Assembly (NCBI GenBank): GCA_020636275.1
Contig: JACJYD010000001.1
Coordinates: 1,178,001 to 1,242,000 of the forward strand
Source: Lewinellaceae bacterium
GTDB lineage: Bacteria > Bacteroidota > Bacteroidia > Chitinophagales > Saprospiraceae
Length of the DNA: 64,000 bases
Direction: 5' to 3'
In this document: in pieces, positions 51,529-59,559 of the stretch
How the letters are laid out: the number at the start of each line of letters is the position of its first letter
Numbering within the stretch: position 1 is the stretch's first letter
Made by a program: the position numbers and the translations under genes
The notes under the pieces: generated by a model
Seen by the model: only the letters and a program-made list of their open reading frames with translations
Told to the model about the DNA's origin: nothing
Database searches by the model: none

Positions 51529-51867
51529 TACCGGTTCATGGATAGCAGGGGAGGGGCAATTATTTAGAATTTATCTAAACTTAGTTGATACTTTGTTAAA
51601 AGGAGTTCTCCCGAATTTTCCAGATGCTATCCAAAGGACGGGGAAAAGCAGTTGATTTTATAGAACCGCAACGACGCAACGGACGCGACGACAGGTAGAA
51701 ATGCGCTGAAAGGGGCCGCAATAGACCGAACATAGCGTAGCGTCCGTAGCGTCGTCGCGGTAAATATTTTAAAATGCCAGGCTGCGTACCTTGAGTATAT
51801 TCCTTTTGCTCTTGAACTTAGTGCCGTTTTGTAACCTTTAATTAGGAGTGAAAATACCCTTAAATAA
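51529..51867. other. Long divergent intergenic region with an inverted repeat
   Basis: Between the sdhC promoter and the next gene. It holds a pair of 22-bp arms (see separate entry), a sequence TACTTTGTTA near 51588 that may be another -7 element, and a run AGTGCCGTTTTGTAACC shortly before ATG 51868 that may carry the promoter of that gene. I see no ORF over 40 codons with good coding features and no tRNA. Confidence 0.4.
51665..51761. repeat. 22-bp imperfect inverted repeat with 53-base loop
   Basis: 51665-51686 pairs with 51740-51761, with 2 mismatches; units of ACGACGC/GCGTCGT recur within the arms. Position is intergenic between divergent genes. It may be a mobile repeat or the structured end of an unseen transcript. 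Confidence 0.6.
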
Positions 51868-52395
51868 ATGCCGGACCACCATCACGACCACCCCCATAAA
51901 CGCGAGATCCGCGTATCTTTTGAAGAGTTTTTGGAACAATTTCCCGAGTTGCCATTGCCCGTCATTCTGAACGAAGAAGCGGCACATGATTTCAGCAAGG
52001 AAAACGAAGTGCTCAATTCCCTGATCATCGACCAGTATTTTTTGCCCCTGGAAGGAGAGATGGATGAGCTTACGGAGATCGTCCCTTGTTTCCGATTTCC
52101 AAAAACCAAGGATTTTCATGCCATTGTGTACTGGAAAGCCGGGCTGATGCAGTACTACTTCATCCTGGTAACCATTTCTCCCCAAGGCGTTCTGATCGAC
52201 CGGCGCGTATTGGCCGGAACTTTTGTGGAGGGGGATATCGTTACACAGTCAGTTGCCACCATCGACGAAGACTGGATCATCACGGTGGTCACCGGCCAGG
52301 CCAGATCGGGCAGGGGCGCTTTGTACGACGCCTCCACGAGCAAAACGACCAGTTTTGAGGTCATGCCGGACGGCAGCATCATCGATAACGAATGA
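51868..52395 (+). CDS. Hypothetical protein, His-rich N-terminus
   Basis: Not recognised. Seen: 175 residues from ATG 51868; the first ten residues contain MPDHHHDHPH, a possible metal site; the middle is mixed alpha/beta (PLPVILNEEAAHDFS, VYWKAGLMQYYFILVTI), ending in beta strands (IITVVTGQARSG). No signal peptide, no membrane span. 52 bases upstream of the RNase R gene on the same strand, so they may be co-transcribed. No function can be assigned. Confidence 0.7.
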   Translation: MPDHHHDHPHKREIRVSFEEFLEQFPELPLPVILNEEAAHDFSKENEVLNSLIIDQYFLPLEGEMDELTEIVPCFRFPKTKDFHAIVYWKAGLMQYYFILVTISPQGVLIDRRVLAGTFVEGDIVTQSVATIDEDWIITVVTGQARSGRGALYDASTSKTTSFEVMPDGSIIDNE

Positions 52396-52447
52396 GTTAT
52401 TGGATCAGGAAGTATATTTCTTGTTCAATGACCACAAGATATTAAAC

Positions 52448-54601
52448 ATGACAAAAAAGAAATTTAAGAGAAAAGAGAGCAAACTCACCTCAAAAGACCT
52501 CCAAAGAGCCATCCTGAAACTGTTCCGATCCAATCCGAAGAAGCGGCTGAACCCCAAACAGGTCGCCAAAAAACTCCAGATAGACAATAACAGAGATAGC
52601 GTTACCCATGCCCTGGAACAAATGGTTTCCAGCGGGCAACTCATCGGTTTGGAGGATTTTAAATTCAAGATCAGTTCTGCGGCTATGCCCGCTCCTGAAA
52701 AGAAAACCGTAGAAGGTGTGGTGGACATCACCCGCACCGGCTCGGGCTTCATTGTCTGTGAGGGGATGGAAGAAGATATTTTCGTACCCTCCAAGTCCAT
52801 GGGCTCCGCCCTTGACGGCGATCGGGTAAAGATCGCCTACTGGCGCGGGCGCGGCCGGAAAAAAATGGAAGGAGAAGTGCTGGAAGTGCTCGAACGGGCC
52901 ACTGAACACTTCGTAGGTACAATACGCGTCTCCGAACGCTATTCCTTTGTCGTTCCGGATCGCTTCAAGATGCCAGTCGATATTTTTGTGAAAACGGAAA
53001 ATATCAATGGCGCCCGCGATGGCGAAAAGGTCGTCGTGAAAGTCGTCGAATGGCAAAGCGATAAAAACCGCAATCCCGTCGGAGTGGTCACCGAAGTATT
53101 GGGCGCCCCCGGTTCGAGCGATATCGAGATGAAGTCTATCCTGATCAACAACGGATTCCAGTTGAGTTTTCCCAAGTCCGTGCTGGAGGAATCCGAGGCG
53201 CTTCGCGGCGACATCCTCGATGAAGAAGTGGCTCGCAGAAGGGATTTCCGGGCTGTACCGACCTTCACCATCGACCCGGTCGATGCCAAGGACTTCGACG
53301 ATGCCCTTTCGATCCGGAAATTGGAGAACAATAATCTCGAAATCGGCGTGCACATTGCCGATGTGACCCATTTCCTCGTTCCCGGCAGCGGGCTCGACCA
53401 GGAGGGCTATAAGCGCTCTACCTCGGTCTATCTCGTCGACCGGGTGTTGCCGATGCTGCCCGAAAAACTGTCGAACGAGTTGTGCTCGCTGCGGCCCAAC
53501 GAAGATAAATACACCTTTTCCGCGGTCTTTGAATTCAATGAGAACGGCCAGGTCCTGAGTCGCTGGTTCGGCAAGACCCTTATTCACTCCGACCGGCGTT
53601 TCGCCTATGAAGAGGCCCAGGAGATCATGGATAGCGGGGAAGGCGACTTTGTGGAAGAGCTGAACACCCTTAACCGCATTTCGAAAATCCTGCGCAAGCA
53701 GCGCTTCGAAGGAGGCTCGATCGATTTCGACGCCGACGAGGTGCGCTTTCGCCTGGACGAGCACGGTGTGCCCATCGAAGTCTTCGTCAAGGAGCGGATG
53801 GATGCCCATATGCTCATCGAAGAATTCATGCTGCTGGCCAACCGCGAGGTAGCAACCTATATCTTCCAAATCGGCCAGGGGGAAGAGATCCCCTTCGTCT
53901 ACCGCATTCACGACGAGCCCGATCCGTCGAAGGTAGCTGAACTCGCTGCCTTTGCGAAAGAGATGGGTTTTGAAATGCGGATCAACTCTCCCAGGGAGAT
54001 CGCCAACGCCTTCAATCGCCTGGCCGAGCAGTCCAAGATCGATCCGGGCCTTCGCCTCCTCGAGCCCCTGGCTATCCGTACGATGGCCAAGGCCGCCTAT
54101 TCCTCCGATAACATCGGCCACTACGGCCTGGCTTTTCCGTACTACACCCACTTCACCTCACCCATCCGCCGCTATTCCGATGTGCTGGTGCACCGCATTC
54201 TGTTCGACAACCTCGGCGGACAGATCACCCGCGTAAACAAGACCTATCTCGAGGAGCGCTGCAAGCACATCTCCATGCAGGAGCGCAAGGCGATGGACGC
54301 CGAACGCGAGTCGATCAAATACAAGCAGGTGGAGTTCATGGCCAAACACATTGGCGAAACCTTTGAGGGCCGGATTTCCGGTATTATCGATCGCGGTATT
54401 TTTGTCGAGTTGGTCGAGACCAAATGCGAGGGCCTGGTGGGCTTCGAAACCCTGGGCGAGCCCTTCGAGATCGACGACAACCGCTTGCGGGTGCGCGGAC
54501 TTCGCAGCAAGCGCATCATCAAAATGGGAGACCTGGTGCAGGTGCTGATCCTGGATGCAGATATCAGCAGAAGACAGATTGAAATGGAATTGGTGGAGTA
54601 A
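52448..54601 (+). CDS. rnr: Ribonuclease R
   Basis: 3'-5' exoribonuclease of the RNB family that degrades structured RNA. Seen: Lys/Arg-rich start MTKKKFKRKESK, helix-turn-helix-like region (~30-90), cold-shock domains, RNB catalytic core with DPVDAKDFDDALS (the Asp cluster) near residue 280, YTHFTSPIRRYSD late motif, and a C-terminal S1 domain (EGRISGIIDRGIFVELVE). 717 residues from ATG 52448; the longer frame from 52223 overlaps the previous gene. Ends 1 base before the convergent deaminase gene. Confidence 0.95.
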   Translation: MTKKKFKRKESKLTSKDLQRAILKLFRSNPKKRLNPKQVAKKLQIDNNRDSVTHALEQMVSSGQLIGLEDFKFKISSAAMPAPEKKTVEGVVDITRTGSGFIVCEGMEEDIFVPSKSMGSALDGDRVKIAYWRGRGRKKMEGEVLEVLERATEHFVGTIRVSERYSFVVPDRFKMPVDIFVKTENINGARDGEKVVVKVVEWQSDKNRNPVGVVTEVLGAPGSSDIEMKSILINNGFQLSFPKSVLEESEALRGDILDEEVARRRDFRAVPTFTIDPVDAKDFDDALSIRKLENNNLEIGVHIADVTHFLVPGSGLDQEGYKRSTSVYLVDRVLPMLPEKLSNELCSLRPNEDKYTFSAVFEFNENGQVLSRWFGKTLIHSDRRFAYEEAQEIMDSGEGDFVEELNTLNRISKILRKQRFEGGSIDFDADEVRFRLDEHGVPIEVFVKERMDAHMLIEEFMLLANREVATYIFQIGQGEEIPFVYRIHDEPDPSKVAELAAFAKEMGFEMRINSPREIANAFNRLAEQSKIDPGLRLLEPLAIRTMAKAAYSSDNIGHYGLAFPYYTHFTSPIRRYSDVLVHRILFDNLGGQITRVNKTYLEERCKHISMQERKAMDAERESIKYKQVEFMAKHIGETFEGRISGIIDRGIFVELVETKCEGLVGFETLGEPFEIDDNRLRVRGLRSKRIIKMGDLVQVLILDADISRRQIEMELVE

Positions 54602-54602
54602 A

Positions 54603-55094
54603 CTAATACCCCCTCCTCCCATCCATCCCCCGCCACTCTGCGAATAGCTTCAGGCCTTCCTCGCGCAATAGTTGTATGGCTGGGATCTTCCGCACTTCAT
54701 GGGGCAGTTTGAGCTCCTCGTAGATGAACCGATCGTCGAACTGGGCGTGTTCAGCGGCGTCGTGGTGCGAGGTGGCGAATACGATGCGGGTAGGTCGGGC
54801 CCAGTAAATGGCGCCCATGCACATGGGGCAGGGCTCGCTGGAGCAATAGATCGTACAGTTTTCCAGTTGAAAATCCTTCAAGACTCCGCAGGCCTGGCGA
54901 ATAGCTACCATCTCGGCGTGTGCGGTGGGGTCGTTGGTGGCCAGGACCTCATTGTGTCCCTCGCCGATGATCTGCCCATCCTTGACGACCACGGCGCCAA
55001 AAGGGCCGCCCGCGCCTTTGCGCATGCCTTCATACGCCAGGGCGATAGCGCGTTCGAGAAATTGACGGTCGGAAGAGCTCGCTTGCATATCCAT
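54603..55094 (-). CDS. Guanine deaminase-type nucleobase deaminase
   Basis: Zinc-dependent deaminase of the CDA fold. Seen: zinc His and catalytic Glu in TAHAEMVAIRQA and zinc Cys pair in SSEPCPMCMGAIYWA; the sequence following fits guanine deaminase (GuaD) or related cytosine deaminases rather than tRNA-A34 TadA. About 163 residues from the ATG 55094 (MDMQASSSDRQ); ATG 55088 is an equal option. Cytoplasmic. Purine salvage is the usual role. Divergent from the DUF819 gene, convergent with rnr. Confidence 0.88.
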   Translation of the reverse strand: MDMQASSSDRQFLERAIALAYEGMRKGAGGPFGAVVVKDGQIIGEGHNEVLATNDPTAHAEMVAIRQACGVLKDFQLENCTIYCSSEPCPMCMGAIYWARPTRIVFATSHHDAAEHAQFDDRFIYEELKLPHEVRKIPAIQLLREEGLKLFAEWRGMDGRRGY

Positions 55095-55157
55095 AAAAAT
55101 AACATTAAATCGGCTGCGGGAACAGTCCACCCCTGTTTTAATATTATTTTTGGTGTC

Positions 55158-56399
55158 ATGGAACCCATTTTCACCAACGACGCGATCGTATTAGGCATCC
55201 TGCTGGCCGTGCTGGCGGGGATCTTCGTGACTGCCCACTCCCCACGCCCTTTTTGGAAAACCTTTTACAAATTCGTCCCTTCCCTGCTGTTGGCCTATCT
55301 GATACCAGCCGTTTTGAATTCCGCAGGCCTCATTTCCGCCAGTCATTCCAATCTTTATTTTGTAGCCTCCCGCTATCTGTTGCCTGCGAGCCTGGTCCTG
55401 CTCTGCCTGAGCATCGATTTCAAGGGGATCATCAACCTGGGGCCAAAAGCCCTGATCGTTTTCCTGGCCGGCACCTTTGGCGTGGTGCTCGGAGGGCCCA
55501 TTGCTTTGCTGACAGTGATCTATTTCTTCCCGAACCTGATCCCCGTTTCGCCCGACGAGCTCTGGCGGGGACTCTCTACCATCGCCGGAAGCTGGATCGG
55601 CGGCAGCGCGAACCAAACTGCGATGAAGGAGATCTTCAAAGTTGACGACAATCTCTTTGGTACGGTCGTGATCGTCGACGTGATCGTGGCCTATGTGTGG
55701 ATGGGCGTGTTGTTGTACGGTGCCAATATTACGGACCGCATCGACCGTTGGCTGCAGGCAGATACCGCTGCTATTGAGACGCTCAAGCAACGGGTGGAGG
55801 CTTTCCGGGAGAAGGTAGAGCGGATTCCAAGTACCACCGATACACTTACCCTGATGGCGGTTACCTTCGTCTGCGTAGGGTTGGCCCATTGGGCCGCCGT
55901 AAATATGAGTTCCTGGCTGGCCCTGAAAGATCTGGGTAGTCTCAATTGGCTGGAAGACGGTTATTTCTGGATCATTGTGGTCGCCACTACGCTGGGCTTG
56001 GGTTTATCCTTTACTCCTTTCCGCAAGCTGGAAGGCGTGGGCGCCTCGCGTTACGGTACGATCTTTATCTACATCATGGTAGCAACCATCGGTATGAAGA
56101 TGAATTTGCGGGAGGTGTTCGACCACCTGGGCCTCTTTGCGGTAGGCATCCTATGGATGTTGATCCATATCCTGGTTCTGCTCGTGGTGGCCAAGTTGAT
56201 CAAGGCGCCATTTTTCTTCGTTGCGGTGGGTAGCCAGGCAAATATCGGCGGGGCCGCTTCGGCGCCGGTGGTCGCCTCGGCCTTTCATCCGGCCCTTGCG
56301 CCGGTAGGGGTGTTGCTGGCCGTATTGGGTTATGCGTTGGGCACCTATGCGGCCCTTCTGTGCGCCTGGTTGATGGAGATGGCGGCTAGCGCCGGGTAA
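55158..56399 (+). CDS. DUF819-family membrane protein
   Basis: Predicted inner-membrane carrier-like protein. Seen: 413 residues from ATG 55158, about ten membrane helices, conserved polar spots such as AGSWIGGSANQTAMKE and VGSQANIGGAASAPV (paired, which suggests a repeated transporter half fold). Homologues are annotated YjcL-like or DUF819 and have no proved substrate. Located divergent from the deaminase, possibly linked to purine or acid metabolism, but that is only position. The 3' end overlaps the convergent glycosidase gene by 14 bases. Confidence 0.85.
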   Translation: MEPIFTNDAIVLGILLAVLAGIFVTAHSPRPFWKTFYKFVPSLLLAYLIPAVLNSAGLISASHSNLYFVASRYLLPASLVLLCLSIDFKGIINLGPKALIVFLAGTFGVVLGGPIALLTVIYFFPNLIPVSPDELWRGLSTIAGSWIGGSANQTAMKEIFKVDDNLFGTVVIVDVIVAYVWMGVLLYGANITDRIDRWLQADTAAIETLKQRVEAFREKVERIPSTTDTLTLMAVTFVCVGLAHWAAVNMSSWLALKDLGSLNWLEDGYFWIIVVATTLGLGLSFTPFRKLEGVGASRYGTIFIYIMVATIGMKMNLREVFDHLGLFAVGILWMLIHILVLLVVAKLIKAPFFFVAVGSQANIGGAASAPVVASAFHPALAPVGVLLAVLGYALGTYAALLCAWLMEMAASAG

Positions 56400-57405
56400 A
56401 CCATTCGGCGATCACTTGCTGGGCTTTTTTCCCTTGAGGGGTGTAGTCCCGTTCCGGGTATCCCTCGTGTTCTTCGGTTCCGGGGAACCATTTCCACAAA
56501 AAGCTGCCGGCCCACCAGGGCTCGTCCCAAAAGGTGGAATAAAGGGCTTCCAGGGCATTGGCCTGCGCCTGCTGGTTTACGGGGAGACTTTGTACGCGCG
56601 GTTCCAATTCCCAGATGCGGTGAGCGCATTGATCCACACTCATATAGCCATATTCGGTGAATAATACCGGTCTGGCAAAACGGGTGGAGGTCTTTTCAAT
56701 CTCCCGGACGATCGGTTTCCAGGCTTTTTTCAATTCCAGTATCGATGGAGTGGGAGCATTGCTGAGTGGGAAATACGCGTCAATGCCGATGTAATCGACC
56801 GCATCCCAGAAGGAGATCGCAGGGTATTCGTCCCAATTGGCGGCATACGTGAGCGGACCTTCGTAGCAGCCCCGGACCTGGCTTGCCAGATCGCGCCAAA
56901 AGCCAGGGCGTTGGGTAGAACTGGCTTTGATCTCGGTGCCGATGCAGAGCAAATCGACATTCGTTTCCTGGGCGAGGTCGGCCATGAAGCCCATAAGAAG
57001 CAAGTAATTCCGCTCCCATTGCAACCAGTCTTTTTCGTTGTCGAAATCGATGGCGCCCGGCCAGCTGCCGTGGAGGTAGATCTGGGGTTTGAGCATTACT
57101 TTCAGGCCGGCGGCGTGGGCCATTGCGATGGTTTGGCGCAAGCCTTCCGGGCGTTCGCCCCACCACTGCCAGGGCGCAATGTCATAGCGGATACCAGGTT
57201 GTCCGGGCCGGCAGAACGCGATCGGCACGACCGCTACCCAGTCGGCCCCAAGTTCGCAAAGTGGAGCCATGGGGTCCTCCTGGAAAGGCGATTTGGTAGC
57301 GACAAGGGTAACGCCACGCGCTTTTTGAGGTGTTTCCGGAAGAGGGCCCGGCCCTGCCGGTAAGTGAAACAGGTTTAAAAAAAGGGCGACGAAAAGGATG
57401 CTCAT
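56386..57405 (-). CDS. GH113-like glycoside hydrolase
   Basis: TIM-barrel retaining glycosidase. Seen: signal-like N-terminus MSILFVALFLNLFHLPAG, the beta-strand order ADWVAVVPIAF, the acid/base region LLCIGTEIKASS (Glu) and the nucleophile VLFTEYGYMS (Glu). It looks like GH113 beta-mannanase relatives or the close glycosidase-like groups. 339 residues. Start ATG 57405, overlapping the stop of the upstream 515-residue gene as a 4-base overlap, so translation may be coupled. Likely exported or lipoprotein-free periplasmic. Confidence 0.82.
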   Translation of the reverse strand: MSILFVALFLNLFHLPAGPGPLPETPQKARGVTLVATKSPFQEDPMAPLCELGADWVAVVPIAFCRPGQPGIRYDIAPWQWWGERPEGLRQTIAMAHAAGLKVMLKPQIYLHGSWPGAIDFDNEKDWLQWERNYLLLMGFMADLAQETNVDLLCIGTEIKASSTQRPGFWRDLASQVRGCYEGPLTYAANWDEYPAISFWDAVDYIGIDAYFPLSNAPTPSILELKKAWKPIVREIEKTSTRFARPVLFTEYGYMSVDQCAHRIWELEPRVQSLPVNQQAQANALEALYSTFWDEPWWAGSFLWKWFPGTEEHEGYPERDYTPQGKKAQQVIAEWFTRR

Positions 57406-58949
57406 GACTTGAATTTACTCGAATAAGGGCGCCGTTTCAGCGTTTCCAGGAATTCCACTACAAATTGCCAAATTTTTTCATAGGGAATAACCTCCATCTC
57501 CGTAATTTTCAACGGAAGCTCTTCCGGGGGGACCAGCATTTTTTCCAGATATTCCCGGGCGCGCCAGGCGGACCGCTCCGCATCGTAGTGAACTTTGGGA
57601 ATGCCGGCCAGCATTTTCACCATGAGATCGCAGCGAAAGATCTCCGGATAATGCCGCTTGTAGCGCCCAATATAAGCTTGCAGAGGGGGGAGGGCCTCTT
57701 CAAATGCCTCAAATTTCTTGCTGGTCAGCAGGATCAGGACGTTCAATATCCGGGCGGCCAGATTTTGCCCGCCCTTGTCTTTAGAAAACTCCGGCATCTC
57801 ATTCATCAGTTTGCCCAGCCGCAGTTTGGGTTTGATCCGCTCCAGGCTCTCCGAAGGCGGTATTTTGTTCAGTTTGATAAGGAGCAGGAGGAGAAGGCCG
57901 TGTTGGCGCCAGGATTCGTTTCTTAAATTTATGCTGGTTTTGAATTTTGGGTCAGAAATGGCTGATTCATATAGAATGCATAAGTCTTTAAATGCCCCTG
58001 ATCTTAAAAAGATCATAAATTCAATTTCTTTAAATGCTAACCGGTTTATTTTTTTTTCAAGAAGGTGCTTTTCTCCTTTTTTGAGTTCTTTCTTTGCTAA
58101 CGCAAATTCATTTAAGTGTAAATGGCATTGAGCCTTTAAGAGATTAATAATATGGATACTTGAGATCTTAAATTTTGCAACAATTTTTAGGGCGGAGTCG
58201 CATGTTTTTATTGCTTCTTTGAAATTATTACCTGTAAGGTATGCAAGGGAGAGTGCATAGAAGTAGTGAATTAAAGCTAATGGACTAATGTGTTTAATTT
58301 GGTTTCTATAATATAATAATTTGTCAACAATTTTTTTTACTTCAATTGATTTGGAGTTGCCTCCTTTTGCTGCACTTATTATCAATTTCTCATATATTCT
58401 AGATATTTCAATTTCAATCAACATAGCATTCAAGAACTGCTCGGAAGTTTTCTTGAAAAATTGATAGTTCTTTACGTAGTTTTCATTTCTTTTTGCCAAG
58501 ATCAGATTCGATTCACTCAAAAGAAAGCCTGGAGTTGGAAGGTTGTTTTTTAGCGCTTTCTTTACACCTATTTTAGCTATCGCATATGCTGCGTCTGGCT
58601 CACTTAATCCATTGAGAATTTTATTGCATGAAAAGTAGAGATAGCAATCAAAGAGGGATCTACTTTCCCTATTTTGAAATGACTTTGAAATGTCCAGCAA
58701 GAAGACTTGGAGAATCAACTTTTCAAAAAGCCGTTCTTTAAGTTTTCTATACGCCGGGTGGGAAGAATTTTTCTTATAAATGGTCGATGAAGCCTCATCG
58801 TCATTTCTAAATTCTCCTTTCAGGACACCTTGGTATAGAAATTCAACTTTTGTCCTTGGGGGGCCTTCAATTGAAAGAGGTAAATCTTTAGACAAATTTT
58901 TTCTCCGAAAAACGTCAACAAGTCTTTCAACGATGTCGAAATCTGCCAT
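57402..58949 (-). CDS. Hypothetical helical-repeat protein A (composition mosaic)
   Basis: Not recognised. Seen: 515 residues, mostly alpha-helical, some TPR-like pairing (LAYLTGNNFKEAIKTCDSAL), no signal peptide or membrane span. The C-terminal ~180 residues align with the paralogue at 59560-61182 (shared features: NEMPEFSKDKGG versus NEVPTFSKDKRG, and EVIPYEKIWQFV versus EVIPYETLWRFV). Coding DNA for the N-terminal two thirds (about 57,950-58,949) is strongly A/T rich with AAA, ATT, TTA-type codons, while the C-terminal third is GC rich like the genome. Start ATG 58949; alternative starts are possible in the AT-rich part. Ends in a 4-base overlap with the GH113-like gene. Function unknown. 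Confidence 0.7.
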   Translation of the reverse strand: MADFDIVERLVDVFRRKNLSKDLPLSIEGPPRTKVEFLYQGVLKGEFRNDDEASSTIYKKNSSHPAYRKLKERLFEKLILQVFLLDISKSFQNRESRSLFDCYLYFSCNKILNGLSEPDAAYAIAKIGVKKALKNNLPTPGFLLSESNLILAKRNENYVKNYQFFKKTSEQFLNAMLIEIEISRIYEKLIISAAKGGNSKSIEVKKIVDKLLYYRNQIKHISPLALIHYFYALSLAYLTGNNFKEAIKTCDSALKIVAKFKISSIHIINLLKAQCHLHLNEFALAKKELKKGEKHLLEKKINRLAFKEIEFMIFLRSGAFKDLCILYESAISDPKFKTSINLRNESWRQHGLLLLLLIKLNKIPPSESLERIKPKLRLGKLMNEMPEFSKDKGGQNLAARILNVLILLTSKKFEAFEEALPPLQAYIGRYKRHYPEIFRCDLMVKMLAGIPKVHYDAERSAWRAREYLEKMLVPPEELPLKITEMEVIPYEKIWQFVVEFLETLKRRPYSSKFKS

Positions 58950-59069
58950 GTTTGAATTTTTTAAATATTTGAAAATTAGGACATTAATCGTTATTTTATT
59001 GGAGTATAATGCAAATATTAGGGTTTTTCATCCCCAATAAATCTATTTCTATTTTTTTCCATTCAAATT

Positions 59070-59077
59070 TAAATTTG
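59070..59077 (+). promoter_or_regulatory. -7 element for the small HTH gene
   Basis: TAAATTTG is an exact match to TAnnTTTG. Transcription would begin near 59084, 33 bases before the ATG at 59117. No clear -33 TTG is seen at the usual distance. Confidence 0.45.
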
Positions 59078-59116
59078 TTCGTAATAGATAATCCACCGAT
59101 AGCCCCCCAAAAAGTA

Positions 59117-59341
59117 ATGCGCATGAGCATCTTTAGACGTTTGGAACGTACCAAGCGGCTGGATACCCTTATCCGCAAACGAGCGACCGGAACTCCTTCG
59201 GCGCTTGCAGACCGCTTTGGTGTATCAGAAGCAACGATCTACCGTTGGCTTCAGGAACTCAAGGAGTTTGGCTTGCCGGTCCGGTATTGCCGCAGAAGGA
59301 AGACCTATCTCTACGAGAAGAAGAAGCCTCCCCAGGTCTAG
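59117..59341 (+). CDS. Small HTH DNA-binding protein
   Basis: Predicted one-domain transcription regulator. Seen: 74 residues from ATG 59117 (ATG 59123 is also possible), basic throughout; the helix-turn-helix region SALADRFGVSEATIYRWLQEL, then a wing-like PVRYCRRRKTYLYEKKK. It resembles the N-terminal HTH of DeoR-type/HTH_11 regulators without any effector domain. It lies between the two paralogous genes, divergent from the one at 57.4 kb and convergent with the one at 59.6 kb, so it may control them; inference. Its GC content is intermediate. Confidence 0.75.
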   Translation: MRMSIFRRLERTKRLDTLIRKRATGTPSALADRFGVSEATIYRWLQELKEFGLPVRYCRRRKTYLYEKKKPPQV

Positions 59342-59559
59342 CCGCAAAATCGGAGTTTACACTCTCATTTTTTGAGAGTTTGAATTTTTCTAAAAAAAAC
59401 AAAACGAAAAGCTATGAAAACAACACTTTTCCGTCCGGAAAAAGCAATGACAAGGCGGTAATATCGCCCTTGTCCTTGTGGGGAGTCCCGGCCTGATCAA
59501 GGCTGGGCATTCGTAGGGGGTGTCCTGTATTCCGCGGGTACTAACGGCGTTCAGCGATA
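59342..59559. other. Convergent spacer with small hairpins
   Basis: No ORF longer than 20 codons with coding features. A short stem GACAAGGCG/CGCCCTTGTC (about 59450-59475, with a one-base bulge) is seen and could act as terminator of the HTH gene. Confidence 0.35.

Noticed and set aside
51529..51867. tRNA or structured RNA gene in the sdh spacer
   Set aside because: No cloverleaf or CCA/T-loop consensus found; only a long-loop inverted repeat.
52490..54151. 553-codon reverse-strand frame across RNase R
   Set aside because: Shadow frame of rnr, whose forward motifs (DPVDAKDFDDALS, S1 domain) are clear.
59414..59461. 15-codon ORF after the HTH gene
   Set aside because: Too short, no context, overlaps a likely hairpin.
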